Source of the DNA: Toxorhynchites rutilus septentrionalis
Taxonomy: Eukaryota; Arthropoda; Insecta; Diptera; Culicidae
Reading direction: 5' to 3'
NCBI RefSeq assembly: GCF_029784135.1
Contig: NC_073746.1
Coordinates: forward strand, 61,354,097-61,418,096
DNA length: 64,000 nt
How positions within the stretch are numbered: position 1 is the stretch's first letter; each line of letters starts with the position of its first letter. The notes below the pieces were generated by a model. That model was given only the letters and a program-made list of their open reading frames with translations, did not search any database and was not told where the DNA came from. Of the stretch, positions 10,954 to 21,377 are shown piece after piece. A program made the translations under genes and the position numbers.

Positions 10954-11298
10954 GTGAGCGAGAGCACGTAGAATTTGCCCGTTCATAAATATTTAAATTT
11001 CTCCCGTGTTTCATCAGTTCTCATCATTGTTAACAGTTTACTGTGATTGCTTGGTAAATGTTTCCCAGTTGACTATAAAATATAATATAATCAAGTGTAA
11101 TGTAATTTTCGTTCAAAAAATTACAAAATAAAGTGTCCGAAATTTGAATTCAATCTGTCCGAAATTTGATTTAGTGTCCGGGGTTTGATTTTTATTCGCT
11201 TCATCTGAAAAGCATTTATTCGATGGTTTTTTTTTATGTTTTCAATCAAATAGGTGCCAAAGTAGAAAGCTTAGAAACATATTGCACTAATTTATTAA
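10954..11298. other. Flank of SINE, with three GTCCG(A)AATTTGA-like motifs
   Basis: At about 11,132-11,190 three copies of a GTCCGAAATTTGA-type motif are spaced 23-30 bp apart. They resemble the inner part of the DD37E transposon ends at 60,171 and 63,130 and may be a remnant of a related element. TSD copy ACTAATTTATTAA lies at 11,286-11,298. Confidence 0.45.
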
Positions 11299-11571
11299 GT
11301 GCTCCCGTGGCCGAGTGGTTAGCGTCCCACACTATCATGCCGGGGGTTCGGGTTCGATTCTCGTTCTGGCCGGGGGATTTTTCGTCAAAGAAAATTCTTC
11401 CGTCTTGCACTGTAGTCACGCGTATTCTAGAGCTTGCCACTCCAGAGTACATCAAGGCGTGTTATTCGGCATAGAAATCTCAACCAAGTACTACTAATGA
11501 AAATGGCGCAAGTAATGCTACGTTGAGAAGGTAAAAGTTCCACTGGAACGTTAGTGCCATCCAAGAAGAAG
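11299..11571 (+). mobile_element. SINE family A, copy 1, with 13-bp target duplication
   Basis: The head CCCGTGGCCGAGTGGTTAGC carries a tRNA-type box A, and GGTTCGATTCTC about 40 bp on is box B, so the element has an internal RNA polymerase III promoter. The body runs to an A/G-rich tail AAGAAGAAG. A perfect duplication ACTAATTTATTAA flanks it (11,286-11,298 and 11,572-11,584). A second copy, about 85 percent similar, is at 57,745-58,014. The element needs a LINE protein for movement. It is comparable with tRNA-derived SINEs described in mosquitoes, but I do not assign a family name. Confidence 0.92.
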
Positions 11572-11791
11572 ACTAATTTATTAAAAATATCAACCAAATA
11601 ATACCTGTGCATAAAGATTAGACCTGTTTTCTGCATCATATGTCTTAAGCGTCCGAAATATGATTCAGAACGGTAGATAGTTATCTGATCGAATATTTGG
11701 TTCAATGGTATTGAACTGAATAGACCCGTTCCATGAGGTTATGCTGAACCAATTTTCAAATTTAGTTTTAGAAAAAAATATAAAACGTGAT

Positions 11792-11885
11792 TAAAAATCA
11801 AATTCGTTTCGAGGAATTTATGATATAACTAGTGCTCATTCACACTAGTTATATCATAAATTCCTCGAAACGAATTTGATTTTTA
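11792..11885. repeat. Perfect inverted repeat, 43-bp arms, 8-bp loop
   Basis: Arms 11,792-11,834 and 11,843-11,885 are exact reverse complements with an 8-bp spacer. The arms contain TTTCGAGGAATTTATGATAT. No other copy is seen in the window. It has no TIR-type ends or target duplication, so it is not an obvious MITE. Confidence 0.95.
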
Positions 11886-12011
11886 TGCACCAACCTTTCA
11901 GAGAGGCGAGTTTCAAAAACTACATAATTCTACGTAAAATATTTTAGCTTTTCAGTATGTTTATGTTTCTTGAGATATTTCTGCACTTGCTTCACCAAAA
12001 TTCAATGTCTA

Positions 12012-12871
12012 TACAGGTCGGACTCGCTTATATACAGACTCGATTATATGTGATTCGATTATATACAATTTTGGACTCGATTATATACAGTTTGAAAAAA
12101 AATATTTTTTTTATGTTTCAAATATGACTTATTTCAAGAAGAAATGTAACCTTTCACCGTTAAGGTGTAATTTAAGTGACTAATTCATATACAGTGGAGT
12201 AAAAATAGTGATTTTTAAAGATTTTGCTTGAATTTTCACCAAGAATTAATTATATCGATATTGCAGCCAAATTAAGATAGAAAGAAGTTGGGTGTCAAAG
12301 AACAAATTGTAGAGCGGTTAGAGAGCTTCAATTTGATTGATGGAAACAATCCAGTTTAATAAAAAAATTATTATTAACAATTACTAACTATTAAGTTTTT
12401 CACTTCCAAAATGTTATTAAAATCCATTAATTTAGATGTTCCACTACTATATCCTGTATCAAATTTTCTCATCTTTCAAATGAAAGCAACAGAATCGTCT
12501 TCCGTAGCGTACTTTGTAATGTAGAGCCAGTTCGAGGCAACAGAGTCCGAAACAAAATAAAAGTTCTACAACTCTGTCATTGTTGAAATTCGAACATATG
12601 CGTAGAAGGATTTTTTCCATCAAATATGATGGTCTATCACCCTCTGAGAGAATCTGGATAATTTTTTTTTCATGTGAGAAAGGTATTTTCTGACTTTAAG
12701 GGGATGAATCAAAAATCAAATTCCTCTTTTATATTCAAAAAAAAAAAAAAGAAAAATACATGCAAAAAAAAACAATAAAAAAATATTTTTTTGGTTCGAT
12801 TATATACAGGATTCGATAATATATAGTGAAAAGAAATCAGAAACTGTATATAATCGAGTCCGCGCTGTATA
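12012..12871. mobile_element. pogo/Tigger-like MITE with CTCGATTATATACAG repeats
   Basis: The left end (TACAGGTCGGACTCGCTTAT) and the inverse of the right end (TACAGCGCGGACTCGATTAT) match. The left 80 bp repeats the motif CTCGATTATATACAG three more times, and the right end repeats it twice. TA at both boundaries is consistent with a Tc1/mariner/pogo-type TA target. CAG starts with a CTCGATTA motif resemble pogo/Tigger MITEs by family knowledge. The interior is non-coding. Confidence 0.7.
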
Positions 12872-13144
12872 CCATTGAATGGATAATTAAATACTTGTTT
12901 GAAGAGCCGTCGGTAGATCTAGGTTTCATTTTGTAATTTATGAGAAACAAGCATTTGAAAAACAAGTATTTTGAAACGTTGTCACGGCACAAAAATAGAG
13001 CATTTTTAAAATTTATCAGCTGAACTTAAGTTCAAACCTTTTTATACTTGAGTTTCTCTGAGCAAACAATGAGAGTCAACAACCCATAATATTTGGTTAA
13101 GATCGGTCCACAAATAGAGGAGTATCAACTGTCTCAAGAAGTCG

Positions 13145-15450
13145 TTGTCACGTCACGCAAAGTTTATGATCCATTCCAGCGTGAGGTGGTAATATTTTGA
13201 TTTCATACAAAAACTTTTTTGGCGAAATTGAGAAAATTTATTACAAGAATCATCAGTTGGAGAATATTTTATAGATAGATTGGCTTGTTGTCTGTCAAAT
13301 ACTTTTGTGACGAAACAACGCCTGACTTTGTTTCGGACTGTTGAACATTTATGTTTGAAACGGAACTGAAGCCGTTTCAAAACATACAAATGAACTTTCT
13401 TCTATGTTTTGTCAACAATAGATGGACGTAGATTCCACAATATAGAATTGATTCTTGTTTCGACTTCCGGTTTGCTGGTAATAGTATTGAATGACAAAAA
13501 CTATGAAACCCCATACGATTTACTATTTGTAACTAATTTTACTATAATATACTAATTTCAAAAAGTTGCCCCATAAAAAATGTTCACCACCTCGAAAAAA
13601 CACCCTATGCCAAATATCAGCTCAATCGGACTTAAGGGAGAGTGGCGCAAAGCGGTCAAAGTTTGAGTAAAATCGGGGTTTTCGAAAAAAAAATTTATGC
13701 TAAATGTCTCAAAATTGCATGAAACGTCGAGATCTAGTGTCATCTCGAATTTTTTTTTTATCAAAAATCGATACTCTGGGACGAAACATATGGTTGTAAA
13801 TGCCAATAAAAATAGCTATCTCGATTTTTCATTCGGAAATTGTTGTGAAATGTTGATTTGCACGATAATATACGCTATGCAAAATATTGACTCATTCGAA
13901 CTTCATTTATTAGTGTTGCAGACGTTAAAAGTTTCTTGAAACCCGAAAAATCACCGGAAATTGGGGTTTCAAAAAAATTATGCTAAATGTCTTAAAATTT
14001 CATGACACGTCGGAATTTACAGTATTCCGAAAAAACTAAGTCCCAGAGTGTCGATTTTTGACAAAAAAAAATTCTTTCGAGATGACACTAGATTCCGACG
14101 TTTCATGCAATTTTGAGACATTTTTTTTGGAAACCCTGATTTCCTTCACTCCCCCCTTGGGTGATTTTTCGATTTTCAAAAAACTCAAACATTGACCGCT
14201 TTGCGCCACTCTCCCTTAAGTCCGATTGAGCTGATATTTGGCATAGGGTGTTTTTTTTCGAGGTGGTGAACATTTTGTATAGGGTAATTTTTTGAAATTT
14301 TAGGGTGATTTTTTCCCATACATTCATTGGCACCCTAATAAACACCCTTGCACTGGTACGCGCACATGCACACAGATGCATACAAAGAGTATATCAAAAA
14401 TTTCTGATAGAAAAATCAAATGCGTTCCCCCTGTAGTAAGCGCCACTCGATGAACCAGGATTTTGCTAGCCATTGATAACAAGCATCAGAGTGAACGTGT
14501 TAAACAATCACGAAGTAAAAATTGGGTATTTTCCCAAACAACGGCATACCGTGTATCGTAGGTAACAGGTAGATTCAATTTATATAGTTTATTTTGATGA
14601 ACATACCATAAGCAATTACAATTGCCTTGTTTCGCAATGTTTCACAATCTAAAAGAACATTGAACTCATTTTGCATACAGGTCAAAAATATTTCTTCTCT
14701 GTTTTTGAAGCAATGAAAATGCTAAATGACGCTAAAACGGTTGAATGAAGAGAGTCAGAAAAAATCACCATGTCAAATTGTCAGCGTTATGACACCTTTC
14801 ATTTAACCCTACTGAAAATTCGGTAAGAAGTACCGTTCCTGAGATACCAAGAGGGGTATGTTAAGGATCACCGGTCGCGTTAGGACCACATTCTCCTATA
14901 GGATGGACCTTTGGAAGGGGAAGGGGAGATCTCAGAGAAAAATGAGAAGTATTCAGAGTAATAAAAATTTTAAAAAATAATATATAGCTTGCTACAATAC
15001 GGTGAAATTCTTACTTAATACAACTTATTGATTGTGTGACGTGACAATGCTTCGTGGAGCCTGTTTTTTTCGCACAGAGCGTTCTTGCGAGTTTTTTGAA
15101 AAACTGAATATACAGTATCACCGTTTATCTTTTGTTCACAAACCATAGAACAAAGTTTATTTGTATATTTTGAAACGGAACTGAAAGTAGAACATTAATG
15201 TTCAAAAGTCGGAAGCCGCAAAAAGACAGGTGTTGTCACGTCACAAAAGTATTGGGCTGCCAACAAGCGAATTGAACTGAAAAATATTCTCCAACTGAAG
15301 ATTCTTGTAGGAAATTTCCTCTACTTTACTTTAATATCATTTACTATATGGAAATCGTGTGATTTATACATGAAACGAGAAAAAAAATCTGTTTTTAGTG
15401 AGTCAGAACGTTGTTACGTCACGCTGAAATGGGTCAATAAGATCAGAATG
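13145..15450. mobile_element. Large inverted-arm (foldback) element, about 2.3 kb
   Basis: The segment 13,145-13,415 is the imperfect reverse complement of 15,143-15,450. Shared landmarks are TGGAGAATATTTT, ATACTTTTGTGACG, TTGAAACGG and GTTGTCACGTCACG/CAGCGTGA near the outer ends. A hAT-like foldback element (13,555-14,337) sits between the arms. The rest of the centre (14,340-15,140) has no ORF with a known motif. The superfamily is unknown and the exact outer ends are uncertain. Confidence 0.65.
13555..14337. mobile_element. hAT-like foldback MITE, copy 1 (5-prime truncated)
   Basis: The left 150 bp (CCACCTCGAAAAAACACCCT, CAATCGGACTTAAGGGAGAG) recur inverted at 14,165-14,290, and an inner pair (TGACACTAGATTCC) is also inverted, so the whole unit can fold on itself. 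The right end ATTGGCACCCTA matches copy 2 at 38,589-39,422, but the first 48 bp of the left end are missing. No coding potential. Short ORFs within it are by-products. Confidence 0.85.
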
Positions 15451-15651
15451 TTTCAAAACAAACTAAATGTCGTAATGATGTAAAAATCTAACCCTTTAAC
15501 GAATTCAATACCACGATATTAATTCAATCTAGATTCAATCATCCAATTATGACTTTGTTGCGTGTTCAACGTCTCACCTCTGATTTAAACTCCTGATCGC
15601 GGCATTCATAACTCTATATACGATTCGCCATTAAGCGCCTCACTCATCTAG

Positions 15652-15735
15652 TATAAATCAATACTTTAGATCCTGCATTCAGTAATTCCCAGTTGGGAGC
15701 CAACCAAGAGCAATGCAGATTAGTGTTTTCTTAAG
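15652..15735 (+). promoter_or_regulatory. Candidate TATA/initiator core promoter and first exon
   Basis: TATAAA at 15,652 is 29 bp upstream of the A of TTCAGT at 15,681, the spacing and initiator (TCAGT) favoured by arthropod core promoters. Thirty-two bases further, ATG at 15,713 in CAAGAGCAATG context opens MQISVFL, a possible signal-peptide start. AAG|GTGATG at 15,736 could be a splice donor. Many insect secreted-protein genes have a short first exon of this form. No second exon was recognised downstream, so this remains a candidate. Confidence 0.35.
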
Positions 15736-16982
15736 GTGATGGGAGAGGAAATAAAGATCAACCGGAGAAGTACTGCAATCCATGCCAGGTACACTTTGAT
15801 TGCACAACATTGTTGCATCGTGACGATACAATCCTACTGCATCATCTCCGGTAATATCTGTCTGTCTGTACGTTTTTGCATGGTGAGCCTATTGGACGTC
15901 TATAAATAAATCAACGAACCATCGGGGATGGAATTAAATGCATTGAACGGTCATATTTACGACTCGGGCTCTCAAGAGAGGAACATCGAAAACATAAAAA
16001 AATGGCGAGTCGGGTGTGATGAATCTTTGTTAGCTCACAGCAGAAAAAAATGTTGCTGCGGAGCTCATAGAAGTGCAATGAGTATTGGTAATTACGTCTC
16101 GAAGATTATCCTTACGGTAAATGTCAGAGTTTGAAACCCTTTTTATGTTCGAAGTCAAACCAACAACACACAGACACAAAACAATAGAATATTCTCCACA
16201 AGTGCCCCTGTGACTGTAATCAAGATTTATAACCAGATACTGACGAACAGAGCATGGTTCCACGAAAAAAAAACTGACCTATTTAAACTGATTTCGTTTT
16301 CACCCATGGCGCAAGCCAGAGAAAGGAAGAGGGAGATTTGACTGGTTGTGAAATAAGAAAAACGAAAAACTTAATACAGATGAAGCGTGGAGCTCTGGAT
16401 GTGGAGATACCGCAAAGCCCCGTCTAGCGGAACCGAAGTCGCTCTCGCGCATAAATATGAACCCAGTCCTACCCACAACACTTTTCATTGATGAACAATG
16501 TTGAATGACAACATTTCGTCCAAATATTGAGGTTGAAACTTCAAGATTAGCCTTTTTGTGTCCGCGGCAATTGGGTGCCGAACACTGTCAGTGGACGAAG
16601 TTTTTTGTGGAGGAAAATTCGGTTCAAATTCGAAAAGAAAGGGAAAAAACCTACACACGATGGTTTCAACCATGTGTCCAACATGAGGCTAGAGAAAAGG
16701 GTAACATATAGTTTAACTGTTTCGTTTCGGTATTTACGACGCTTGGATGCTATGGATGCCCGATGCTACCTTTTGGGCTGTGAGAACATTTCGGAGTTTC
16801 AGTGGTTTGATGTGTTCGGCCTCGATCAGCTGCCAGTTGAGTCACGCAGCCGGCCGATACAACAATAACGCAGCATTAGCAGGTTGTTGGACACTTCTTT
16901 CGGCTCTTTGAATTTTCCATTGGATAGAAGAAGGCATAAGGGAGAAAAAAAATAAATAAAAAAAAGTATAATGTATAAGGTA
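15736..16982. other. Host-like stretch, no gene recognised
   Basis: The composition is more balanced than the surroundings. ORFs at 15,928-16,134 plus, 16,030-16,263 minus and 16,575-16,868 plus lack motifs. This would be the place to look for further exons if the 15.65-kb promoter is real. Confidence 0.35.
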
Positions 16983-17664
16983 CTAACTAACCCGGCAAAC
17001 TTCGTCCCGCCCATTTACTTGATTAATTCTCGAGTAATGCAGAAATTTGTGTTTTATTTGTATGGCAGCCACCCCTAAGAGAGGGGGGAGGGGTATCTAA
17101 CCACCATAGAAACATTCATTGCACCCTAAAGTTTCCATATGCCTAATTTGGTTTAATTTGCTTGATTAATTCTCGGGTAATGCAAAAATTTGTGTTTCAT
17201 TTGTACGGCAGCCCCCTTTAAGAGAGGGGGAAGGAGTATCTTAACACCATAGAAACATTTATTGCATCCTAAAACCTCCACATGCCAAATTTGGTTTCAT
17301 TTGCTTAATTAATTCTCGAGTAATGCAGAAATTTGTGTTTCATTTGTATGGCAGCCCCCCCTTTGAGTGGGGGAAGGACTGTCTAACCATCATAGAAACA
17401 TTTATTGCACCCTAAAACTTTCACATGCCAACTTTGGTTTCGTTTGAATGATTAATTTCCGAGTAATGCAAAAAATTGTGTTTCATTTGTATGGCAGCCC
17501 CCCCCCCCCTTAGAGAGGGGGGAGGGGTCTCAAAATATCACGAAAACCTTCCCCGGCCCCAAAAACCCCTACATACCAATTTTCATGTCGATCGGTTCAG
17601 TAGTTTCCGAGTCTATAAGAATCAGACAGACAGACAGACATCACTCCATTTTTATATATATAGA
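16983..17664 (-). mobile_element. Non-autonomous Helitron with four 143-bp tandem units
   Basis: Read on the minus strand it starts TCTATATATATAAAAATGG after a host A and ends GCCGGGTTAGTTAG before a host T. A TC start, a CTRR-like end and insertion between A and T are Helitron features; the terminal C is changed to T here. The middle is four units of 143 bp (starting near 17,019, 17,162, 17,305 and 17,448), each with ATTAATTCTCGAGTAATGCA and GTATGGCAGCC. The 5-prime part has a short CAGA tandem. Related pieces lie at 31,001-31,402, 42,607-42,980 and 45,300-45,332. Confidence 0.7.
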
Positions 17665-18476
17665 TACTCCAAACCAAACAACGCTTATTAGAACTTTTTT
17701 TTTTGAGTGACAACACCCATTTATTGTCGCCTATACTTTACAAAATCACACTTTTAATCGCTATTCGTAGCTGTTCTTGTGATTGTCATTGTTTTATTTC
17801 ACACCGATAGTAAGTTCATCTCATCTCAAAGACAATTTTTGTATCGTTAAAATGGCTTGTCCTCGAATGGTATGGAAACTTTTTAGACGTCTAACCTCCC
17901 TGAAATCGCCAACATCAGCTGTCACTATAAACCATTCAAAAACGTCGGAGCTACTCGCGAAATGAACACGATTGTTATCCCAATTAAATTTTACGTACCA
18001 TAATTTGAACCTTTTGTGGTTGATAGATGTTGCTCTTGATAGAGCCAGCAAATCGGAGAAAGTCTGGCGTTCCGCAATTACAATATTATTTTTTCCAATT
18101 TCTACGATGATTTGAAAACTTCCCCACCTTCGGAAATCAAACCATAAATGGCTAATCTTCACCTTTCTGTACCGGAAACAATCAAGTTACTGAGGTTTTT
18201 GAGGCTGGATTCGATAGAGAATTGTGACTCAATAGTGAAATATCGTTTTGAGAAAGTTGTAAAGTTCAAAGTTCATGATCCAAACCGAAAACAAACGGAA
18301 TAATAACAAATGATTCAAATATTTTGAAGTTCATTTCCAACCCAGTTCATATTAATCATTGAACACGTACAAATTTAATTTCCTTTGACGAAATGCATAT
18401 CAGCAGTTACTCGCTTGGATCGACTATGCTCGAGATTTTGACGGTCTGAGTGAGTCACACGCGTTATACTGTATAG
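17665..18476. other. Stretch without recognised features
   Basis: Minus ORF 17,821-18,162 (113 codons) and plus ORF 17,783-17,965 overlap and show no motif. The 5-prime part of the retrotransposon ORF1 at 18,477 should lie here but is not recognisable. Confidence 0.35.
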
Positions 18477-18917
18477 ATGTGCGGAAGAACTGATGCTGAT
18501 ACTGATGCTGCTGCTCGGATCCAGAAGTCCAACGACCTAGTTCTCACTGGAGTACCGTTCTGCGCCAATGAGAACACTGATGCTATCCTGCAAAAAGTAG
18601 CTGCAGCTCTAAACTATGGAGACTCCGAGGAGCCTCCCGTGTTTACCAAACGTCTCGCTCGGATTCCCATTGCCACGGGTGCAACCCCGCCGATCTTGTT
18701 CCAGTTTGCGTTCCGAGCGTCCAAGGATGAATTTTTCCAGCGCTACTTCTCGGCGAAGAAATTAAGCTTACTGTATCTCTGTTTCGACGTCGATCGGCGT
18801 ATCTACCTAAACGAAAACCTCACGGACATCAAGGGGTCAGCATTGAAATTGAAACGGAGTGGGATCGTTCGGAACGTGTATTCTAAGGACGGAATTATTT
18901 TACGTGAAGTCACTTGA
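18477..18917 (+). pseudogene. ORF1 protein fragment of a CR1/jockey-like retrotransposon
   Basis: The 146-codon ORF contains NDLVLTGVPFCANENTDAIL, PPILFQFAFRASKDEFFQRY and DVDRRIYLNENLT, ending KLKRSGIVRNVYSKDGIIL. This matches my knowledge of the C-terminal RRM-like region of ORF1 proteins of insect non-LTR retrotransposons, which bind element RNA. It is truncated at the N-terminus (the ORF starts mid-domain) but has no internal stop. The endonuclease fragment of a similar retrotransposon lies downstream at 20,266-20,990 on the same strand; a TIR element separates them, so they may be one element. Confidence 0.7.
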
Positions 18918-19126
18918 AGATGTTCCGGCTTAGCCGATCTATGATGTTGTCCAACTATCAGATTTTTGGACATCGAAAATAACCCTATATTTTTATTCCT
19001 TCAAGCAACATTCCCATGATTCCTTTCCTGCTACTATCCATTTTTTGTTCCTTCCTAAAAGTCTCAACTGTACGTCACGTTCAATGAATTCATCGCCCGG
19101 GCGGATTGTCATCGGAAAAATATTGG

Positions 19127-20118
19127 TAGGGGAAAAAGGGGGAATTTGGACCACCTAAGCAAATCGCCTAATTTTTTCAAACCAATACGGTCTAAATAAA
19201 AAATGTCACATTGAACACTGAGCGACAAATGTTTTCTCTCAATCAATAATTTTTAATCATTATGAAAAACTTCAAACTACCAAATATATCATAAAATAAA
19301 AGAGATGGTTTTTGGACATTAAATCATGATGCGGGGTGATTTGGACCGTCTGTGGGATGATTTGGTCCAGTGTGTGTTTCATCGAAAAAAACATACTTAT
19401 GTTCATCTCAAGTATTTTGAGATAATGTTACAATCAGTAACAGTGTTCTTGGATCGATACCCGCTAAAATTGCAGACCAGAAAAATTGGATTGAGACCAT
19501 CTCGAATTCTGTATGGATCTTTTCACTGTTGTTCGAGCATTATTAAACCCTTCCGATGCTTGGTCAAAGAAAATCGCTCTTGATGGCCTGCGTTGCTCTT
19601 TCAAGTTCCTCCTTCTTCCATCGGTGTCTGCCCATCCTCTTTTTGTAATTCAGCGGCTTTTGGAATCAATTAGACCAAAGAAAAGCCTCAAACCTGTAGG
19701 ACCAATTCACCCCACAGAAAGGTGTCTATGTCACCCCACACAACATGCAAACAATTAAAATAATTGCATTTTAATTGTTATCATTTATTGTTATCAAACT
19801 TTCAGTTTCGATAACAAGTTTCGTAGGTAAACAGAACTTTACTGCACAATGCACGAAAAGTTTGTTTAATCAGCCGGAAAAACCTTAAAACCACGATAGG
19901 AAAACTCACATTTTTTGGCAATTTCATGTGCTTGCTGTGTTCATGCTACCGTTTCCTTCCACCTGTCGAATTTTACCAAAGTTTTTTTTACGTTAGGTAC
20001 ATACGGTTCAACAATGAAAGATGATGACATTATAAAATTCCAAGTTGAGTCGTACTTTTTTGAATAAAGGGGTGGTCCAAATTACCCCGTATGTCCGACT
20101 CACCCCGTGTTACCCTAC
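19127..20118. mobile_element. TIR element with GGGGTGATTTGGACC-type motifs
   Basis: The left end TAGGGGAAAAAGGGGGAATT, then TGGACCACC, mirrors the right end, which read inwards is TAGGGTAACACGGGGTGAGT with GGGGTAATTTGGACCACC further in. Inside, GGGGTGATTTGGACC and GGGATGATTTGGTCC occur at about 19,333-19,370 and their inverses near 19,700-19,735. It has no coding motif. No target duplication was found, so the boundaries are approximate. It lies between the two retrotransposon pieces. Confidence 0.6.
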
Positions 20119-20265
20119 TGCTGTTGTTGCTGTTGATGCTGTTGTTGTGGTCGACCTTCCTGTACCCCGCCGCTTGGGTTGCAGCTATCGTAGTATTCCA
20201 AAATTTTCAATTGAATTTGCAATCAAAAACCACATTCACTACAGTTTAAATTAGAGTAAATAGTC

Positions 20266-20990
20266 ATGGATACAAATGAATTGAAAATGCATGCTGCTCT
20301 GTCCTTGTGTTTGTCGCTCCCCTCATTCTTTTATCCTCTCAGACCTGATCAATTTGTACATATGGATTGTTCTTGTTTTTGCCTTATGATGATGCCGGTT
20401 AGCCAAAATGATGGAAATACACACTCGCAAAGAAGTATTGCCGATATTCCACGAGTTATTATGAATGTAGCTCTATGTGAAGATTGCATAAATATATGTC
20501 ATATGAACGCTCAAAGTCTGTGTGCTCGTCAACTAAGTAAATTTGATGAATTTGAAAATTGCTTTTTAAATAGTAAAGTGGACATAGTATGTGTTACAGA
20601 AACATGGCTCAATGAAAACATCAGTGATATAACGGTCGCTGTCGATCGTTTCTGTATTCTGAGAAATGATCGCAAGGTCGGTCGAGGTGGTGGAATCTGT
20701 AACTATTATAAATAGAATATTGATTGCAAAATTGTAAATGCTTCTGATGTCTCACTTGAACAAGTAGATTTTGACCGAACCGAATAAGTATTTGTTGAAG
20801 GTAAGGTGAATAACGAAACATTTTTGCTTGGCGTCTTCTACTAGCCCCCGGAAGGTGATTGCTCCAATATTTTCGATCTAAAGCTTGCTTAGCTGTCTCT
20901 TGATTATAATAAAATAGTTGAAATTTGTGGAAGCTTTGTACCACTGCGGAACTGACACAACTAGTCAATAAAGCGGAGTCTAACTATATG
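20266..20990 (+). pseudogene. Endonuclease domain of a CR1/jockey-like retrotransposon (broken)
   Basis: ICHMNAQSL (the N of the endonuclease active site), then VDIVCVTETWLNENI with its catalytic E, and RNDRKVGRGGGICNYYK are the first three blocks of the AP-endonuclease-like domain of non-LTR retrotransposons. After stops the reading continues as NETFLLGVFY, PPEGDCSNIFDL and LSLDYNKIVEICG. The domain is cut off at 20,996 by the end of the 3.7-kb foldback element, and no reverse transcriptase follows. The original enzyme nicks target DNA for target-primed reverse transcription. Confidence 0.8.
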
Positions 20991-21377
20991 CCATCAAAGG
21001 GCCTGGCCGGGTAAGGGAGTAAAAAGTCAAAAAAAAATTCATCAAAAATTTAAGTACCAAAAAAAATTGAAATTTTGATTTTTTTTGTGGTTTAGAGATT
21101 CAGTACTACTCTAATTCATATTTTATTCATAAAACACAAAACATATTTTTTTTTATATTTCCAATAAAATATTGTATAGTAATAAATATTTTGGCAATAG
21201 TACCATATATTTGAGTCCTTATATGGTACACCATAGAATCTATGGTGAAAAATGCACCTTTTCGTTTTTTCACGCTCAATAGCTTTGAGACAAAACTATA
21301 AAAAAAAAACTGAAAGTAAATCCTAAAAAAGTGTTTCGATCAATATTTTAAAACAATTTTTTCATCAAAAAATCAAA

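Noticed and set aside
10600..11014. Several long ORFs on both strands over the hexamer array
   Set aside because: They exist only because the 6-bp unit has no stop in any frame; the flanks carry no gene signal.
11310..11375. tRNA gene on the plus strand
   Set aside because: Box A and box B are present, but the rest does not fold to a cloverleaf with matching acceptor stem, and a SINE body follows within a target duplication.
13558..14381. Short ORFs between 13.5 and 14.4 kb
   Set aside because: They lie in the arms of a foldback MITE and recur inverted at 38.7-39.1 kb for that reason, not because of protein conservation.
16983..17664. Long tandem array as a satellite
   Set aside because: The four units are bounded by Helitron-type ends, so they are better explained as part of a mobile element.
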